Origin: Oxytropis ochrocephala
Taxonomy: Eukaryota > Streptophyta > Magnoliopsida > Fabales > Fabaceae
Length of the DNA: 64,000 nt
Reading direction: 5' to 3'
Assembly: GCA_020916435.1 (NCBI GenBank)
Contig: CM037090.1
Span: forward strand, 62,152,232-62,216,231
Below the pieces are notes generated by a model, which was given only the letters and a program-made list of their open reading frames with translations, was not told the DNA's origin and searched no databases. Each line of letters begins with the position of its first letter. Position 1 is the stretch's first letter. Position numbers and translations under genes: made by a program. Positions 21,985 through 32,484 of this stretch are shown here, one piece after another.

Positions 21985-24900
21985 TTTTTTTTGACATAAA
22001 GCACTCAGTGCATTTCATTGATAATCAAATCAGTAATACATGCAGGAATATCATAGTATTCTTGAGGACTAGTTGTGAATAAGGTCACATTGGCAAGGGC
22101 AGGATCAACCTTAATTATTAGCATTCCTCCTAGTGAACTCTGCATGAGAGTTGTTGCTAAAAACACTAAACTGAGTCTTACAAACTAAAATCAAACAACC
22201 AAATTCAGAAATAACAATCTTATTAGAGTTAAATGCGTCGACCACCATCATTGCATCCATCTCAAAGATAACATCCTTGAAACCAAGCTCACAGACCTAG
22301 CTGATAAACAAATGCAAACCCATAGTTTCACCCATTAGAACATCAATCAATGGGGTGAGCCAGTGAGTTTTAGCTCCAATAAGAAGTTGCCAAGAGCATC
22401 CCAGATACATAAACTGATGCCTACTTTGTTTTCGGTCAACAAAAAGGAGGCATCGATATTACACTCATAGGCGGATCTACGTTGATCCTAGGGTGTGCAA
22501 CCGCACACCCTCAATCTTAAAATTTATCACCGATACCTCTCTAAAAAATTTCTGGACACTCTTTCTTTTTAATTTGCACACCCTGCTCTAGTGCTCTGCA
22601 CCTCTCTAAAGAGTCTACATTGTCAATATGCGCGACGTGTATGGAGGAGCCTTCTTTCTCTCTTCTCTTTCTCTCAGTCACGCAATACTATTTTCTTCTC
22701 TCATTTTTCTATCATCTTCTCACTGTTATCTCTCTCAGCACTCATCTCATCACTCACTCGCGCTCTTAATGTCACCACCCGTCATTCTGATCGCCACCAC
22801 CGCTTGTGACGTCGACCTCGTTTTGATCTGTAGCTCATGTTCTGCTCGGCACCACCACCACCACCAATGCTCGCGTTCTATGCTCGTGTAATTTACACTT
22901 CACCCACCCATGTCTTGGTTTGCGCCATGAGACAACACTAGAATTATTGCTGGAGTTGCTGCTAGCACCTTCAAGACTCCCTAAGCCACGAGCAATAGAT
23001 CAATCACGATAAAGATTAGAACCAGCCTAGATTATGCTATTAGCATCTATCTTCTTGTTATTCCACACATAGTCATTTCGAGCTTGCCACAGACTCCATA
23101 AAGTCATGCACCAGGCCACCTTTGTTTCGCTACTAAGTGCCTCCAGCACTGTAAAGAAATAGTCAGCAAAAACCACAAAATTTTTATTGTTAATCAAATT
23201 TGCAATTCCTAAAGTATTCCAACAAAAAGTAACTTTAGGAAAAGAGATAAAAAGATGGTGTTCTGTCTCAGCAGCATTAGGACACCATGGGTAGTCAGAC
23301 ACCACCGTAATGTGCCTGCGGATAAGATTGGAACGAACGGGTAAGACCCTCCTGCACAAACGCCATGAAGGTTATCAGTCTCCAAAACACTAGTCATCAA
23401 AAAACTATAAACACTTCTAACTGTGTAAACACATGATTTCTCCGGTCCCCACACGCGCATGTCCTACTCAATAAAATGAAAGAGAAGTGTTTGAATAATA
23501 GCATCTGCCATGGTAGGGATAAACGAAGCTTGCACAACATCAGCTCTCCACATTTTTGTGAACGGGTCAATAAGATCTGAGGCCCTCATGAAAGGATTAA
23601 ATTGGGCCGAATCAATAGCTCTGATAGGCTAAAGGTCTTTTGTTCACTTTTCCCCAAACACGTGGATTTGTGATCCGCCACCAATCTTCCACCTACACCC
23701 CTCAACAAGAACCAATCTGGATTCATGAATACTCCGCCAAACAAAGCTAGAATTACTACCTTCTAAGGCATGCATAAAGTCACACTGGGGATAATATTTG
23801 GCCTTGTAAATTCTTGCAACAAGAGAATTAGCACAAGATAAGAGACGCCAACCTTGTTTACCCAAGAGAGCAACATTGAACACATAGAGACACCAAAAAC
23901 CCAAACCACCATGAGACTTGTCAATGCATAGTTTGTCCCAAGACATCCACTGAATCCCTTTACTATTAGCACCACTTCCACCCCACCAAAACCCATTAAT
24001 AAGACTCTCGATCTCATCCCCAAGAGATGAGGGTAAAGGAAACAAACTCATAAAATAAGTGGGAATAGATTGCAAAACTGACTTTATCATAACCTCATTT
24101 CCAGCCTTGGATAGGGACGACCACCCCAAGAATTAATCTTCTTCCAAATTCTGTCTTTTATGAAATTAAAGAGAGATTTTTTACTCCTCTTGATCATAGA
24201 AGGCAACCCCAAATACTTACCGGTCCCCAAACAAGAATTCACACCCAACAAAGTTGTCAAATAGTCTCTGCTAGCCTGATCCACATTCTTACTAAAAAAC
24301 ACTTTGCACTTCTAAAAGTTAATTTGCTATCCTGATGCCTGCTCATACACATCTAGAATTGCTTTCATATTATCTGTCTCCCTCTGATTAGCCCTGGAAA
24401 AAAATTTGTCATCTGCGAACAACAAATGCGTGATAGTAGGGGGTCCCTATAGATATTGACACCATGAATATCACTTCTAGTAGTAGCCTGATTAATAAGA
24501 GATGTCAAACCTTCGGAGCATAAAATAAACAAATAAGGTCATAAGGGTCTCCCTGTTTCAACCATCTACCCGGAACAATGGGACCAACTGATTCATGATT
24601 AACAAGCATGGAGTAGGAGACAGATTCTACACATATTTATATCCAACCAATCCAAGTATCATCAAAACCAAGTCTTTGGAGTACCAAACAAATAGGTCCA
24701 GTCAACTATATCATAGGCCTTGCTCATGTCTATTTTAAGGGCAACCTCCCCTTGTTTACCTTTGCACTTATTTTTCAAATAGTGAATAACTTCAAAAGCA
24801 ATCATAGCATTATCTAAAAAGAGGTTTTAGACGGTCAACAAGTACCTTGGACACCAGCTTGTAGAACACAGTACACAGAGCAATAGGGCACCAATCTTGC

Positions 24901-25300
24901 ATAGAATCTGGGTTGTTGTTCTTGGGAATCAGGCAATATTCATGTCATTTAGAGTTGGGAGAAGATGACCACTATTTAGCCAAGAAGCACAAGCCGTTGC
25001 AAACTCGTCACCGAAATCATCCCAAAACCGCTTATAAAAACCCGGATTAAATCCATTAGGGCTTGGGGCCTTATCAGACTCCATTTGCGTCAAAGCACAT
25101 TTGAACTCCTCCTTCTCAAAGGGCTTAAGAAGGTCAGCATTGTCCTCATTATTAATACAAGTTTGTGGGCATTCAAAACAGGATCATATACACCATCCCT
25201 TCTTGCAAAGAGGTCCTGGAAATAAGTCACTGCAGTCGCTTTAACTTGAGGTTTCTCTTCAACTACCTCCCCATCAAAAAAATCAATTACCGATATGGAA
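21985..25300 (-). pseudogene. L1-type LINE ORF2 remnant (reverse transcriptase, zf-RVT, RNase H)
   Basis: Reading down the minus strand from about 25300, domains appear in order: VKATAVTYFQDLF; ESDKAPSPNGFNPGFYKRFW; GEVALKIDMSKAYDIVDW; the catalytic phrase LLFADDKFF (FADD at 24408-24419); CLGTGKYLGLPSMI; MGWSSLSKAGNEVMIKSVLQ and QSIPTYFMSLFPLP; GLGFWCLYVFNVALLGKQGW; ESRLVLVEGCRWKIGGG; a zf-RVT piece around 23200-23460; then WRKPRHGWVKC and CNIDASFLLTENKVGI, the RNase H domain of plant L1 elements. It ends CITDLIINEMH, a stop, and an A tail (T run 21985-21992). Numerous stops and shifts make it dead. The 5' endonuclease part is missing. A 427-bp insertion splits the RNase H domain. Confidence 0.85.
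22466..22892. mobile_element. Unclassified 427-bp insertion in the LINE RNase H domain
   Basis: The segment is bounded by TTACACT on both sides (22459-22465 and 22893-22899) and sits between GWVKC and CNIDAS of the RNase H coding sequence, which rejoins when it is removed. It begins CATAGGCGGATCTACGTTGA and contains GGGTGTGCAACCGCACACCC, a short palindrome. The right half is pyrimidine- and CAC-rich. I see no terminal inverted repeats and no clear Pol III boxes, so the class is unknown. Confidence 0.6.
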
Positions 25301-26100
25301 TCGTAAGCTAGTGTAATTAAATCAATTACAAGCAATTAGAGACTAGAAACATTTACAAAAACCCAACTTGATGGAAATTACACTCCATAATGCACCAATA
25401 ATGAGGTGTTGTAACTCCTTGGATTTGATTGTCATTCAAGTCTTTCTTTAATGCAACAATTATTGACTCCTCCAACACATATGGAATATGCGCATATTTC
25501 ACCACTTGAAGTGAATTAAACACACTAAAAACAATAAATACTTAGTGTCTTGTTTCCAAATATATCAATTGGTCACATGCACTTTTTTTCAATTAAAATA
25601 AAATTACAGTAATTAAACTTGGACAGCAAGCTCATGGTAGATTGTCATCATTTCTCCTTCTTCGAGAGAATTCGACCTCGAATTTCTTACACCAATACCT
25701 CCAGGGTCATAGATAAGTCTATAGAACCCATCAAATGTAACTTTCACAATAGTAAAATTTCCATGTCCATTGGTATCATTTGAGTGACTTACTTCCTGTT
25801 CCGTTTCATTGACATAATTAGTTTTAGCAAACTCACATTTTTTTCACTCCTGAAGAATAGTCTCATTCATTCACTTTGTTCTCTTCATGGCATAAAGAAG
25901 AAATGTTAGGAAATTAAATAATATTAAAAGGATCCCAAAACTTTACCATACAAACCAACTTAGAAGAAGGTATTAGTATAGTAGTATGCCATGACTTCCC
26001 AATGTTTTTCTCTTTCAACTCACTGGAAGCATTGCATTATTCCTTTGGAAGCACTTTTGCATTTATCTCCTTGCAAGCTTCTTCTTTTGGAATTAACAAA
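25301..26100 (-). other. Retroelement debris, including a possible gypsy polyprotein C-terminus
   Basis: The minus strand near 25690-25625 reads KFEVEFSRRRRNDDNLP, similar in style to the last residues of plant gypsy polyproteins just before the 3' LTR. Otherwise AT-rich and unassigned. Confidence 0.3.
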
Positions 26101-27292
26101 GTTTCATTTATTAAACACTTATCCATATTGGTTCTTGAGTTCTAATCCTAAACTATGTCTGTATTTATGATTTGCATTCACTTTTAGTTGGCCACTTCTA
26201 AAGATGCATATGAAAGAGTCATCATGCAAGAACTAAAATGCAAACATCAACATATAACATAAAACTAGTTAAAGGATCATTACAAAGTTTTTGGCATCCA
26301 ACTACAAGAGAGTTTAGCTCATGCTTAACATTACTAAGGACATACAAACATATGTAAAAAACATGTTCATATTACTGAAAAACACAAAGGAAAATAAATA
26401 GAGTAGAAGATACACGGTTTAGTTTCCTTTGCACAAAGCAGTCCCGTAATGCAGGAGCATCACTTCTATTTGCACTGTGCAGGGAGCATAATGTAGTTGC
26501 ATGAAGGTGAAGGAAGAAGTTGTCAAGTTCTTCCTCTTCCAACAAGACCAACTCCAATATGATTTAAGTGAGTGAATTATGGTCTACTTTGTAAATGAGA
26601 ATGTGAAGGGTATTTATAGGCTCCTTGAGAGAGGTTTCTTCATAGTTGGGTTTGCTTGGAGAAGAATTTTGATTCACTTTTTAAGTCCAATTTGCATCAA
26701 AAGTTGATTTGAAGATGATTTGATGTTGATTTGGACTAAAAAAGAGAGGTCCAATGATATGTGGACATGTGTACCTAAAAGGTGGCTCGCTTGAGTGAGC
26801 TTGTTTCTTTGAAGGAGAATTTGATCTCTTTTCAATCCATGTGCCTCCAAAAGTAGATTGGACATTTACTTTATTAAAGAAAAGAGGTCCTATAGCGAAT
26901 TGACAAGGGTCCTCAAAAGGTGGTTCCTTTGAGTGAGGTTACTTCATGGATGGGTTTCCTAAGGTTGGAGTAATTTCTTACTTGTAATGCAGGTGCATAA
27001 GTCTGCCATGAATGTTGGTGTATTGAGTGCTGGAGCATTTTGATGGTCTAAGATATCTTCAAGCATTGTAGTATGTTTTCAGTGCAGGTGCATCCAGTGC
27101 AGGTGCATTGAACAAACACATCAAATAACAACTTGGGACACTAAAACTGTCAAATGATCACAAATAAGTTCCTAACCCTCTTTTAATCTAAACAACTAAT
27201 ATTAACTACTTTAGTAACAACAATATTACTTAAAAACTCACATTGATTTAAGTCTAGAACATATAGATAACTCTCTATAAATAAGAGTTATC
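26101..27292 (-). mobile_element. Degenerate LTR related to the Athila-like LTR at 7615-9012
   Basis: It shares ordered blocks with 8101-9012: GGCATCCAACTACAAGAGAG, GAACAAACACATCAAATAAC, TAAGTTCCTAACCCTCTTTT, and the terminal GAGTTATCA. Orientation is also minus. The middle is diverged and the inner end not identifiable. Likely an older copy or a different subfamily. Confidence 0.55.
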
Positions 27293-28102
27293 AGGGAGTC
27301 GGGACAATAACTGGCTGCGGAGCAAGAATACGCAAGTGGCCCAAGAGAGTAGGGGCCGGTTGGGGAGCCGGAACTTGGACTGGACGTGGAGCAGGGACGT
27401 GCATAACGCCTTGGAGGGAAGAAGCCGACTAGGGCACCAGGACTGGCTGTGGAACCGGAACGTCATCAATGAGTGAAGCAGTAACAGACACGCCCTCAGG
27501 AGTGCCAGGGGGTGGATCTTGATAAACAATGAGGCTCTAGACAGGAGATCTGACATGAGGTGCCGTCAGAGTTCAGGAGCAAGTTTTCTGTAAATAAGGA
27601 ATGAGGTAAGAGACGTGCCTCTCCAATTGTGGTCGCCAATGTTCGGTACTATGCTGTCGTCCGGGTAGATCCAAGACTTCAGTTGGTAGTGCTCCTATCA
27701 GGTCAGATCTCAGTGTGTTGAAATCGAGTGGGGGTATCTTCAAAGTCACTCTGACGCTCAAGTCAGTATTGAGAATTGAAGAGTGTGCGGGAAATGAGTA
27801 ATGTGTACCTTTTGTGGCTATGCGAGCCAATATTTATAGGGATCCTTGTCAACTCTAAGTCGTTGGATCAATCGGATGCATCTGAGCCATTGATGTGTGA
27901 TAAGGAGGCTTTTGGACATGGATCTTCGCTATTGGACCGATCTAGGCCCAATTGGCTGTGACGTCATGGCCCAGTTTGGAATACAAGGTCTTGGATTTGA
28001 ATCCTAGCTATTGGACTGATCCAGGTCCATTTCACTTAGTGGGCCTCGTTGCCCAGTCCAAAACAAATTTCAAGATATATGAAATTTGAATATAGTCTAT
28101 AG
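27293..28102 (-). other. Unrecognised minus-strand unit with TATA-like site and proline-rich reading
   Basis: On the minus strand a TATA-like CCTATAAATATTGG (about 27829-27842) is followed by an ORF from 27830 to 27573 that starts MARIATKGTHYSFPAHSSIL and includes LERHVSYLIPYLQKT. After its stop, another frame is rich in proline and valine (VPAPRPVQVPAPQPAP). I cannot assign it to a family. It lies between a degenerate LTR and the Mutator-like element and could be retroelement leader sequence. Confidence 0.3.
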
Positions 28103-28111
28103 TATTAATTA
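28103..28111. repeat. Mutator-like element target-site duplication, left (TATTAATTA)
   Basis: The same nine bases occur at 32476-32484, immediately outside the other end of the element. Nine base pairs is the typical duplication length for Mutator-like elements. Confidence 0.8.
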
Positions 28112-28199
28112 GGGTTGTTTTTTTCATACCCCCACCATTACCCCATATATCCCCACATAATATGTAATCCCCAAAATAATCCTTTAAAATCTATTTTTT

Positions 28200-28395
28200 T
28201 TAAAATGCCAATCATATATATGTATTTTGCACATAAATATGATGCCTACATTTAACACATTGTATATATGTTCTTAATACGTATATACGATTGACCGTGT
28301 ATGATGCAATCATATATACGTATTTAGGACATATATACGATGTGTTAAATGTAGACATCGTATATATGTCCAAAATACATATATACGATGAGTTG
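28200..28395. repeat. Subterminal CGTATATACG-type motifs, left end of Mutator-like element
   Basis: One perfect palindrome CGTATATACG (28280-28289) plus variants ATATATACGTA, ATATATACGATG and CATCGTATATATG. They probably bind the transposase that mobilises the element. Confidence 0.65.
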
Positions 28396-28396
28396 T

Positions 28397-28399
<3 letters not shown>

Positions 28400-28481
<82 letters not shown>
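28400..28481. repeat. (TA)n microsatellite, about 80 bp
   Basis: Uninterrupted TA run between the left subterminal motifs and the PB1-like gene. It may have expanded from the TATATA cores of those motifs. Confidence 0.95.
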
Positions 28482-28484
<3 letters not shown>

Positions 28485-28576
28485 AAAAATTTATCGATTA
28501 GGATTTCACTTTCAATGTTGATCAACAGTGTGGATTGCACCGTCAAAATCAACGGTTGATAATCTTTTACCTCAAC

Positions 28577-28584
28577 TATAAATA
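28577..28584 (+). promoter_or_regulatory. TATA box of the PB1-like gene
   Basis: TATAAATA lies 76 bases before the ATG at 28653, in the context ACTATAAATACCCACTCCC, typical of a plant core promoter with a short leader. Confidence 0.6.
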
Positions 28585-28652
28585 CCCACTCCCACCATCA
28601 CTATTTTCACACCAAAAATTCAACTTCCTTCTCTCACACAACACAAGTCAAG

Positions 28653-29081
28653 ATGATGCAGGCTTCACTAATGTCATACTACGAGCCTTCTTCCATCGCT
28701 ATTGTTCATTCTAATTTGGGTGTCATTGATCATCAGGGCATCACCTTGCAAGATGATGGTGTAGGTTTCAATGGGAGAGATGTTATGCAGTGTAGGTTAA
28801 AATACTGCATATCATTTGCTGCTCTTAAGCAGAAATTACTGCAGATGGTGGTTCAACCTGAGAACGACGAGCATGAGATAATTCGTATTGTTTATCGGAA
28901 ACCGGAATGGACTGATGAAGGTCTTTACTGGTCTACCATGGATGTCAACAGCGAGGATGACCTCCGAGACATGATGTCCAATTATATTAGGTTTAAATGG
29001 AAGAATTACATTCATCTGTACATCGAAACCAGAAGGACCATCGCTGAGATCCTTCGTCGATTAACTACACCAGCTCAGTAG
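28653..29081 (+). CDS. PB1-like protein resembling the N-terminus of MuDR transposases
   Basis: This is an intact 142-residue single ORF (MMQASLMSYYEPSSIAIVHS). From about residue 45 it reads DVMQCRLKYCISFAALKQKL, then IIRIVYRKPEWTDEGLYWST, NSEDDLRDMMSNYI and IHLYIETRRTIAEILRRL. This spacing matches the PB1-like N-terminal domain that precedes the catalytic core in plant Mutator transposases, including an IELYV-like strand and a short tail. The zinc-finger and transposase domains are absent, so the protein is a stand-alone PB1-like module that might interact with transposase. Its frame is clean while the opposing PMD gene is decayed. An AATAAA-like signal lies at about 29170. Family assignment is by remembered similarity. 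Confidence 0.6.
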   Translation: MMQASLMSYYEPSSIAIVHSNLGVIDHQGITLQDDGVGFNGRDVMQCRLKYCISFAALKQKLLQMVVQPENDEHEIIRIVYRKPEWTDEGLYWSTMDVNSEDDLRDMMSNYIRFKWKNYIHLYIETRRTIAEILRRLTTPAQ

Positions 29082-29283
29082 TTTCTATTGTATTTTCTTT
29101 TATCTGTCTATTTTTATTCTAGTTGTTTATGTTTTATCGCTTGTGTAAGTTTGTTTTATCGAATCAATGAAATAAAAAATTTATGGAAACTTGTAAAATA
29201 TAACACCCGAAAAAAAGTAATATTAAAGTGCAAACATAAAAGTAACATGAGTACAAATACATCAAAGTACTAATAAAAAATCC

Positions 29284-31960
29284 CTAACGTCCTCGTCCTC
29301 GTCCCCGTCTAAGTACTCGTGGAACCTCATCTGGTAGTGCCATCCCCACCAGCCGATAGAGTGTCTGATACGCCCGAGTGCCACGCGTGATTTCGCCATC
29401 ACGAATCCCCTCCCTACAAGCGGTCACAACCTCCTGCATCCACTCAGGATTGTCGAATCGAAGCTCTAGGGAGAGTGTCCAGACTACTGGTGATGGTGGA
29501 GCCGGTAATAGTCTGGGGATAGATGCACAGACGTACCAGTCTAAGTACTCAAGTACAGTCCCATCCGCCCGCTGAGCATCCCAAGTAGTGCGCAGAACAT
29601 CAGTGACACTAGCCATGAAGTTGGTGATCCGAAACACGCAGTCGGAATGCTTGGACGACCTCTGAGTCACGTGGGATGACCTGAACGTACCCAAACTGTC
29701 GCAAACACCTATCAGGCATGTAGGGAACTCTAAAGTCAGCCCAGCTGATGAAGCCCTTGTATAGGGAGATTTGCTCAAAGGGTCTAACATCCCTGTGCTC
29801 CTCAAATGGTCGCCAGCAGACATCCTCTGGTCTCATCTCATCAATCATCCTTCTGTAGTGGCTCAACTTCAAGTGATCTGTCTTCTTCTTCCTGAAGCGC
29901 CCAGCTAGTGGCTCTGCACCGGGTATATGACCAGCCCTCCTCTCCGCCATGTGAGGGAATACCACATAATCCAAGCCTGAAAAACAAAAAATAAACAACA
30001 GTTTAATTAAAAACTATTTACTCAAAGACATTCTGAATAAAGAAAAAAATTAAGTTTACATCCATACCTGGAAGAGACTGGCATACCCTCCACACTGCTG
30101 CGCGACCCTCAAAGACGCAGTGTTCAAGGACTCATACATGACAGCTAGTGCACCTGGACCCCATGCATAGCCTCCAAGAACATCTCTTTTCGGATCATGC
30201 GGTAGACCCGACCCACTAGGGGTGGGAATAGGCCGAAGCCGCCTAACGAGGGCCTCTGACGGGCGGCCAAAGCTAGGCTTTTTTGAAAACAGATAAGGCC
30301 AAGGCTTTTTCAAAAGCCTATTTAGCTAAATAGGCCAGGCCATAGGCCATCGAAAAAGCCTTTTTGGCCTATCAGGCCGGCCTATTTAAATTATAATAAC
30401 TAATTTTTTTAATTACTAATATTATTTTGTATTGAATATGGTACTTGTGTTAAGTCATAACTTGGCTAACATTTTTTGTTAGTTTAAACATATTAACATA
30501 CATCAATCTTTGACATAGTTGAAGTTATTATTATAAAATAGAATTTTAATAGGATGTCATATAATGATATTTTCCTAAAAGATTTTTTTAGATCTCAATT
30601 AGAACTTAATCTCATTGACCTATTAGCTTGTTAATATATTTAAATGGCTTACACCATTGAAATGTTGTAGGCCTTCTTAAGAAAATAGTCAAATAGGCTT
30701 TTAAACAGCTTTGAGCCCTGCAGCTTTCGAAAAGGCCAGTCGAGCCTAGAAAATGGGCTCTGACGAGCCACACCCGTCGAGCTTAGGCCTAATGTTTTTA
30801 ACGTAGGCCAGGCCCAGGCCAAGCAAAGCCTAGCTCGGCCCAGCCTATTCCCAGCCACTTAGCCTCAGCCCTGTCTCTAGTCTTTGTAGTGACGATCATC
30901 AGAGGTCGAAGCGAAGCGGATAAGCCCTCACAAAGAATCACAAATCACCCTCCGCCTTATTACGCTCAAAAATCTCCAGCAGCCAAGTGAAGCTGTAATA
31001 CGGACCGCCACGGGTGTTGTTAGCAGCCTCAACCCGTGACACACCCAGATATGTCTCTGCAAGTTGTGTGGCATACTCATAGCTGACAGTAATGGTAGGA
31101 GGTGTGGCATAGTTCCCCTGGATGGGAAGATGCAGCAAGTAAGAGACGTCATCCAGAGTGATCGTCATTTCACCAAATGGTAAGTGAAATGACGAAGTAT
31201 CAGAGTGCTATCTCTCAATAAAAGCCTACAGCAACTCATGGTCTACTGTGACGTGGCCAGTGAAGAGAAGTGGGGCTAGTCTGGAGTCCCTGAGCTCTGG
31301 GGAACGCTAGACTAGGGCCTCATACTCTACCTGCAGCCTGGTATGGACTTTGTTGCCATGAGCCCAAACTTTCACAACACGCTGATAATCCTGAATTAAA
31401 AATAAATAAATGATGTAAGCAAAAAGTGCAGACTATGTGCGTTAAATAAATTATTTAAGCAAAAAAATACAACTTTCCGGGTCAGCGCGTACTGAAGTGC
31501 AGACATGATCTGCCAGGTCAGTGAAGAAAGAGGGCTAAGGCTGAGGCTCCTCTTGATACCCTTGATCCTCCTGAGGCTACTCCTCCTGATGCTCAGACAT
31601 AGACTCATCAGAGGAAGACATATATGCTTGAGACTCCTCATGCCCCTGATGGTAATGATGTTGATACTCGGGAGGCGGAGGATAGTACTGAGGAGGCTGA
31701 GGCTGGGAAGTGTAGTGAGGAGTCTGGGAAGTGTAGTGAGGAGGCGGTCTACCCCGATACCAATCCTCATGCTGACTTTGGTGCAAGAAATCCCCATGAT
31801 AAAAATCTCCAGCGTCTTGATACTGAGCTGGGTGATGGCACTCAGCTGGCTGAACATCATACCGGGGTGGCTCCGGCTGGTATTGAGTTGCGTCAGCCTG
31901 TCTCATATCCTGTCTCTGGCCGGAAGCATCACGGTAGATTATGCCTCTGAGTCCTCGTGC
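29284..31960 (-). pseudogene. Plant mobile domain (PMD, MAIN-like/'PP7 long form homolog') gene, decayed
   Basis: PMD pieces occur in order on the minus strand. First comes a Pro/Tyr/Gln-rich N-terminal stretch (31906-31577), then FFTDLADHV, SSFHLPFGEMTITLDDVSYL, TWLLEIFERNKAEGD, YAWGPGALAVMYESLNTASL, MAERRAGHIPGAEPL, DVCWRPFEEHRDVRPFEQ, MPDRCLRQFGYVQVIP and LEYLDWYVCASIPRLLP, ending in a basic RRGRGRGR tail. Two introns are suggested: one at about 31391-31500, and one of 91 bp at 29977-30067 with GT..AG ends. Breaks include in-frame TAG codons at 31577-31579 and 31535-31537 (minus strand), a one-base shift near 29955, another near 29650-29690, and a 645-bp TIR element. PMD proteins are linked to silencing and are often carried by transposons; this copy looks inactive. 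Confidence 0.75.
30217..30861. mobile_element. TIR element (hAT-like, non-autonomous) inserted in the PMD gene
   Basis: The left end TAGGGGTGGGAATAGGCC and the right end GGCC..CCTATTCCCAGCCACTTA are imperfect inverted repeats, and both flanks are rich in AGGCC motifs (AATAGGCCAGGCC). The centre is AT-rich without ORFs. The ends resemble common plant hAT-type miniature elements. I could not confirm an 8-bp target duplication, so the exact borders are uncertain by a few bases. Confidence 0.6.
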
Positions 31961-32099
31961 TCGGAGCAGCCGAAGATGCCTCCCCTCTCTCTATGATAGG
32001 AGATACCTCCCATCTCTCCCTCTCTGACGATTGTCCCTCAGACTGCGATGCCTACCGGACGCTGCTTGCAAAGAAAAAAAAACAATTAGTTAAAAAAAA

Positions 32100-32350
32100 T
32101 GCACATCGTATATACATATGCAGGGGTGTATATACGATGCTTACTTATTTACGCGTCGTATATATGTGGTAGTGGATGTAAATACGATTGGCAAATTTGG
32201 GGTCAATCGTATATACGTTGGATGAAACGTATATACGATGTGGAAAATGGAAAGCGTCGTATAAATGTTGTGAGGGACGTATATACGATTGGGGCTGAAA
32301 CTGGTCGCTCGTATATACGTTTTTGTGAGGTATATTCGAGTGATAGGTGG
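32100..32350. repeat. Subterminal CGTATATACG motif array, right end of Mutator-like element
   Basis: Four perfect copies of the 10-bp palindrome occur at 32208-32217, 32228-32237, 32278-32287 and 32310-32319, plus about six near-matches such as TCGTATATATG and GTATATACGATG. They mirror the left-end set. Confidence 0.75.
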
Positions 32351-32484
32351 TCAATCGTGAATATGACCAAATGAGTGAAGAAATTGCCAATTTTGTAAAA
32401 AGTCAGGGGTATTTTGGTCTATTCACTGGGTGTGTGGGGGGTATGGGGGAAACCGTGGGGGTACAAAAAAAAACCTATTAATTA

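Larger units (their letters stand above)
28112..32475. mobile_element. Mutator-like element (4,364 bp) carrying convergent PB1-like and PMD genes
   Basis: The left end GGGTTGTTTTTTTCATACCC and the inverted right end GGTTTTTTTTTGTACCCCCA form an imperfect terminal inverted repeat of about 25 bp. A perfect 9-bp duplication TATTAATTA flanks the element. Both ends carry many CGTATATACG-like motifs (28200-28395 and 32100-32350). Inside are a plus-strand PB1-like ORF (28653-29081) and a minus-strand PMD pseudogene (29284-31960) with their 3' ends 200 bp apart, an arrangement like that of maize MuDR. No transposase catalytic domain is present, so the element is non-autonomous. A smaller TIR element (30217-30861) and a (TA)n tract lie within it. 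Confidence 0.8.

Noticed and set aside
28291..28552. ORFs of alternating Ile-Tyr on both strands (also near 16924 and 34613)
   Set aside because: They are (TA)n microsatellites read as IYIYIY; not coding.
31505..31996. Plus-strand ORFs opposite the PMD N-terminal region (also 31624-31950)
   Set aside because: They are the complement of the Pro/Tyr/Gln-rich PMD reading; low complexity with no domain.
32100..32350. CGTATATACG array considered as a CRISPR-like repeat array
   Set aside because: The motif is a short palindrome with irregular spacing and degenerate copies in a eukaryotic transposon end; there are no uniform spacers or cas genes.
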